NCBI GenBank assembly: GCA_016718655.1
Contig: JADKCV010000029.1
Span: forward strand, 1 to 57,602
From: Flavobacteriales bacterium
Lineage (GTDB): Bacteria > Bacteroidota > Bacteroidia > Flavobacteriales_F > PHOS-HE28
Length of the DNA: 57,602 nucleotides
Direction of reading: 5' to 3'
Each line of letters starts with the position of its first letter. The stretch's first letter is position 1. The translations under genes were made by a program, and so were the position numbers. Of this stretch, positions 54,516 to 57,602 are shown piece by piece. Below the pieces are notes generated by a model. It was not told where the DNA came from and searched no databases. It worked only from the letters and a program-made list of their open reading frames with translations.

Positions 54516-57500
54516 CCGGTGGGTACACCGGCACAGGTGCACGTGGCCGTGACAGTGTCGTTCGTGGTGGCTGCATTGCCATCATCACAGGCGGTACCTG
54601 GCTCGGGTCCACCGGGACAGAGGTCATTGGCATCGCAGGTGCCGTCGGCATCCGCATCGGCGAAGGTTCCCGCGCAGAGGCAGTTGGCGCCGTAGACATC
54701 ACCCGTGGTGCACGCATTGTTGTCGTTGCACGCCGTGCCAGGCACAGCCGGGCCGCCGGGCACACCTTCGCAATCATTACCGAGCAGGGTACCACCGCAC
54801 AAGCAATTCGCTTGGATGATGTCATTGATCGTTGCACCATTGTTGTCGTTGCATGCGGTGCCGGGCTCAGGGCCACCGGGGCAGAGGTCGTTCGCATCGC
54901 ACGTACCGTCAGCATCCGCATCAGCGAAGGTTCCAGCGCACAAGCAGTTCGTGCCGATCACATCACCCGTTGTGCAGGCGTTGTTGTCGTTGCATGCCGT
55001 GCCTGGCTCCGGACCTCCGGGGCAGAGATCGTTCGCATCGCAAGTGCCATCGGCATCGGCATCCTGGAACACGTTCGAGACACCGGTGATGGGATCGCAG
55101 CTGTCGAGCGTGCATGGGTTGTTGTCGTTCGGATCGACAGCTGTGCCTGCGCATGTGCAGTTTGCTTGGATCACATCGCCGGTGGTGCATGCACTGTTGT
55201 CGTTGCACGGTGTGCCGGGCTCGGGGCCACCGGCGCACAGATCGAACGCATTGCATGTGCCATCGTTGTCGGTGTCGTAACAATGGATGCGATAGCTCAC
55301 CCCGCAGGTGATATCACTAAGACGCACACGGTAGATCGTTCCAGCCGGGAGGGATGGGATCGTGAACGTGTTCGTAAGCGCGGTGGACGAACCGCCGACC
55401 GGTACCGTGAAAGTCCCGAACACGGTTCCGGGGTTGTTGATCACTACCAAGCTCATGGAGCCCTCGCCGGCGTCAGCATGCTCAGCGCTTACCATGATGC
55501 TCCATGGACCGCCGGGGTGCGTGAAGGCGTAGTAGTCGTCGTCCGTGGTATTGTAGAAGCCGATATGTCCCTGTTGGTTCGCGGCATTCAGGTCCATTGG
55601 AGTGCCGGGTGTGCTGTTGTTCGGCTCGGGATCGTTCGCATAGAAAGGCGGCGTGACGGAATAGCTGATGCGGTAGGAGGTTCCGCAGACATCCGAACTC
55701 ACGGTGAGGTAGTAGTTCGGCGCGTTTCCTCTGCAGGTCTTGCTGAGCGCTGTACCGATCGCAAGCGAATTCGCACCGACGGGTGCGGTCCAGGTCTGCA
55801 GTACCGTGCCGGTGCTGACGGAGAGCTGCACGGTGATGATGCCGGTGACGCTCGCATCGGCGTGCTCCGCCTCAATGTTCACGTTCATCACACCATCGCC
55901 TGAGAGGTTCGCCCGGTATGTATCGCCATTGTCCCCGAAGAAGAAGTTGAGGTGCCCTTGCGCGGACTGTCCTTCCGGTAGCACGATAGCTTGGGAGGTG
56001 CTGTTGTTCGGTTCGGCATCCTGCGCGAAGAATGGCGGTGTGACGGCATAGCTGATGCGGTAGGACGTGCCGCAAACGCTCGAGCTCACTTGCATGTAGT
56101 AATTGCCTGCATTTCCCCGGCAAGTCTTGCTCAAGGTGGTACTGATGGGGGTCGAGTTAGCACCCACGGGGGCTGTCCAAGTCTCCAGGATCGTGCCAGT
56201 GCTCAAGTAAAGCGCTACTGTGATGGTGCCTGTCGTAGTGGCCTCCACATGTTCGGCCTCGATGGTCATGTGCATCATGCCATCGCTGCTCAGGTTCACG
56301 CGGTAGGAGTCCGTGTTGTCGTCATCGGCGAAGTTCACCTGGCCTTGAGCGGTCTGGCCTTCGGGTAGTATGTACGCCTGACCGCTGCTGTTGTTGGGTT
56401 CCGCGTCATTCGTGAAGAGGGGTTGTGCTACGGTGTACTTGAAGCGGTACGAGGCTCCGCATGTCGCTGATTGGAAACTGATCCGCTGGAAGGGCGAGGT
56501 TCCACGACAAGGGATCGATACCACCGTGGTGATGGGGACACCGTTGGCGCCAGAAGGCACGTTCCAGGTCTGGACCACCGCGCCGCTGGAATAGAGCAAC
56601 CGCACCTGCATGGTACTCTGTTCAGGTCCGGCATGTTCGGCCTGCACCTCGATGCTCATCAAGCCATTGAAGGGCGGCGCGATGGCGAAGAGGTCACTGT
56701 TGTCATTCGGCGAATCGAACTGTTGTTGACCGTCCTGGTAGGTGTTGTAGGCCACCAAGGTGTTGTCCGCGACAGGGTCGATCCCGAATACCGGTGTCAC
56801 CACGGAAACCGTCAAGCGGTAGCTCACATCGCAGGCGCCAAGGGCTCGGAGGCGCAGGTAGTAGGTGATCGTGCTACCGCCACGGCAGGTCTGCTCGAAC
56901 ACGTTCGTGTTGGGTACATTGTTCGTTCCGGTGGATGCGCTCAAGCCGTTGATGTAGGTGCCGGAGGTATAGTACAGATCGGCCAGCAGGGTGGATGCCA
57001 CATCGGCGGGGGTTTCGGACTGAAGTGTGATCACCAATTTGCCCTGAGCAGGCAGTTGGATGCGGTACCAGTCATCGTCCGTTGCGCCGTTGAAGCGCAA
57101 GCGGCCGTCATTGTCGGTGGCTGTCGTGATCAGCGCGCCCGTCCCGAAGGAGTTGTTCCCCTCCGCGTCATTGGCGAACGCTGGTGCGACCAACGATACG
57201 GTCATGGAGAACGCTGTGCAGGTCCCATTCGGGCCGGCCACGCGCACCGAGTGACCGCGATTCACTTCGAATTGCGTGGATGCGCAAGGCCAGAAATCGA
57301 CACCTGTTGTGGTGGTGTTCGGCGCTGCAGTGATCGTGAAGGCATGGAGTATTTGTTCGGTCACGAACCCGCCACCACCGGTCCCGTACGTATTCCGATA
57401 GACGAACACCTGCATCGGTATCGGATCGGCAGTGGTATTGATGGCTGACCAGTCGAACCGAACCGCGTTGTTGGGCACGGTGGTCCCAGGCCAAGGTTCA

Positions 57501-57602
57501 TTATGGATCTGGGGCGTACAATCCCCCCCAGCGCTTCCGGAGAAGCTGAAGGGCAGTTGGGCCCACGCCATGGTGCTGAGCAGCATGGCGATCAACAGGT
57601 GT
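53165..57602 (-). CDS. Giant T9SS surface protein with PPC-like and Cys-rich repeats and shared C-terminal module (frameshift near 54050; 5' end just outside window)
   Basis: About 1,480 aa reconstructed. The signal peptide (LLIAMLLSTMAWAQ) is open to the window edge, so a few N-terminal residues are missing. Next come about five PPC-like units of ~120 aa with the pattern DAEPNNSxxQAxxLPEGQ ... TWTAPVGAN ... SKTCRGN ... CGTSYRISY. Then about six TSP3/Cys-rich repeats follow (ADADGTCDANDLCPGGPEPG, ACNDNNACTTGDVIG, NCLCAGT). The shared module and T9SS end (LVNITAGENTYTERLVIQP) close the chain. At 54030-54065 the frame is lost, where one gene copy reads GIQNS instead of GYEFW; a base error is likely. 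PPC domains often occur in secreted enzymes and adhesins; function here unknown. Confidence 0.82.

Overview
The window comes from a GC-rich member of the Bacteroidota, most likely a Flavobacteriales-type lineage. The evidence is many secreted proteins ending in type IX secretion (T9SS) sorting domains, one gliding-motility CHU_C-type C-terminus, Bacteroidota-style -7 promoter elements (TAnnTTTG and GC-shifted variants), and almost no Shine-Dalgarno signal. The lineage is inferred; no rRNA or marker gene is present. I saw no tRNA, rRNA, CRISPR array, transposase or phage genes.

Layout. 1-3.3 kb: the 3' end of a type III restriction (Res) subunit, a doubtful ORF over a short palindromic repeat patch, and a small conserved protein broken by a frameshift. 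3.5-8.0 kb: a tightly overlapping operon of cytochrome c (NorC-like), heme-copper NO reductase-like subunit (NorB-like), NadA and NadB. It is preceded by a CRP/FNR-type palindrome about 41 bp upstream of a predicted start point. 8.1-14.1 kb: an uncharacterised 606-aa protein, tyrosine phenol-lyase, three small damaged genes (cytochrome c, CPVC thioredoxin, MarR-like) and tryptophanase, also frameshifted. 14.3-15.4 kb: a CRP/FNR regulator with an in-frame stop, followed by a STAS-like protein.

15.5-32.9 kb: mostly secreted or envelope proteins (CHU_C protein, ThuA-like protein, beta-propeller protein, polyester-type esterase, FG-GAP/ASPIC protein, cupredoxin). Among them are a FAD oxidoreductase, an ECF-type sigma factor, a tandem universal stress protein and small DUF proteins. 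Two degenerate C-terminal pieces of an endonuclease/exonuclease/phosphatase gene flank the FG-GAP gene.

33-57.6 kb (all minus strand except one small element): three giant T9SS proteins with different N-terminal display parts (kelch + C-type lectin + seven 150-aa repeats; parallel beta-helix repeats; PPC-like repeats + Cys-rich repeats). All three end in the same ~445-aa C-terminal module. Between them lie a propeller histidine kinase with its LuxR-type response regulator, a DUF4907 protein, and a four-helix-bundle gene bounded by 97-bp hairpin-forming direct repeats.

A recurring feature is single-base frame breaks in otherwise well conserved genes (about ten loci). They are concentrated in homopolymers and the 450-bp repeats, so most are probably uncorrected assembly errors rather than decay. 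Products of such genes are described as the reconstructed protein and the break is stated.
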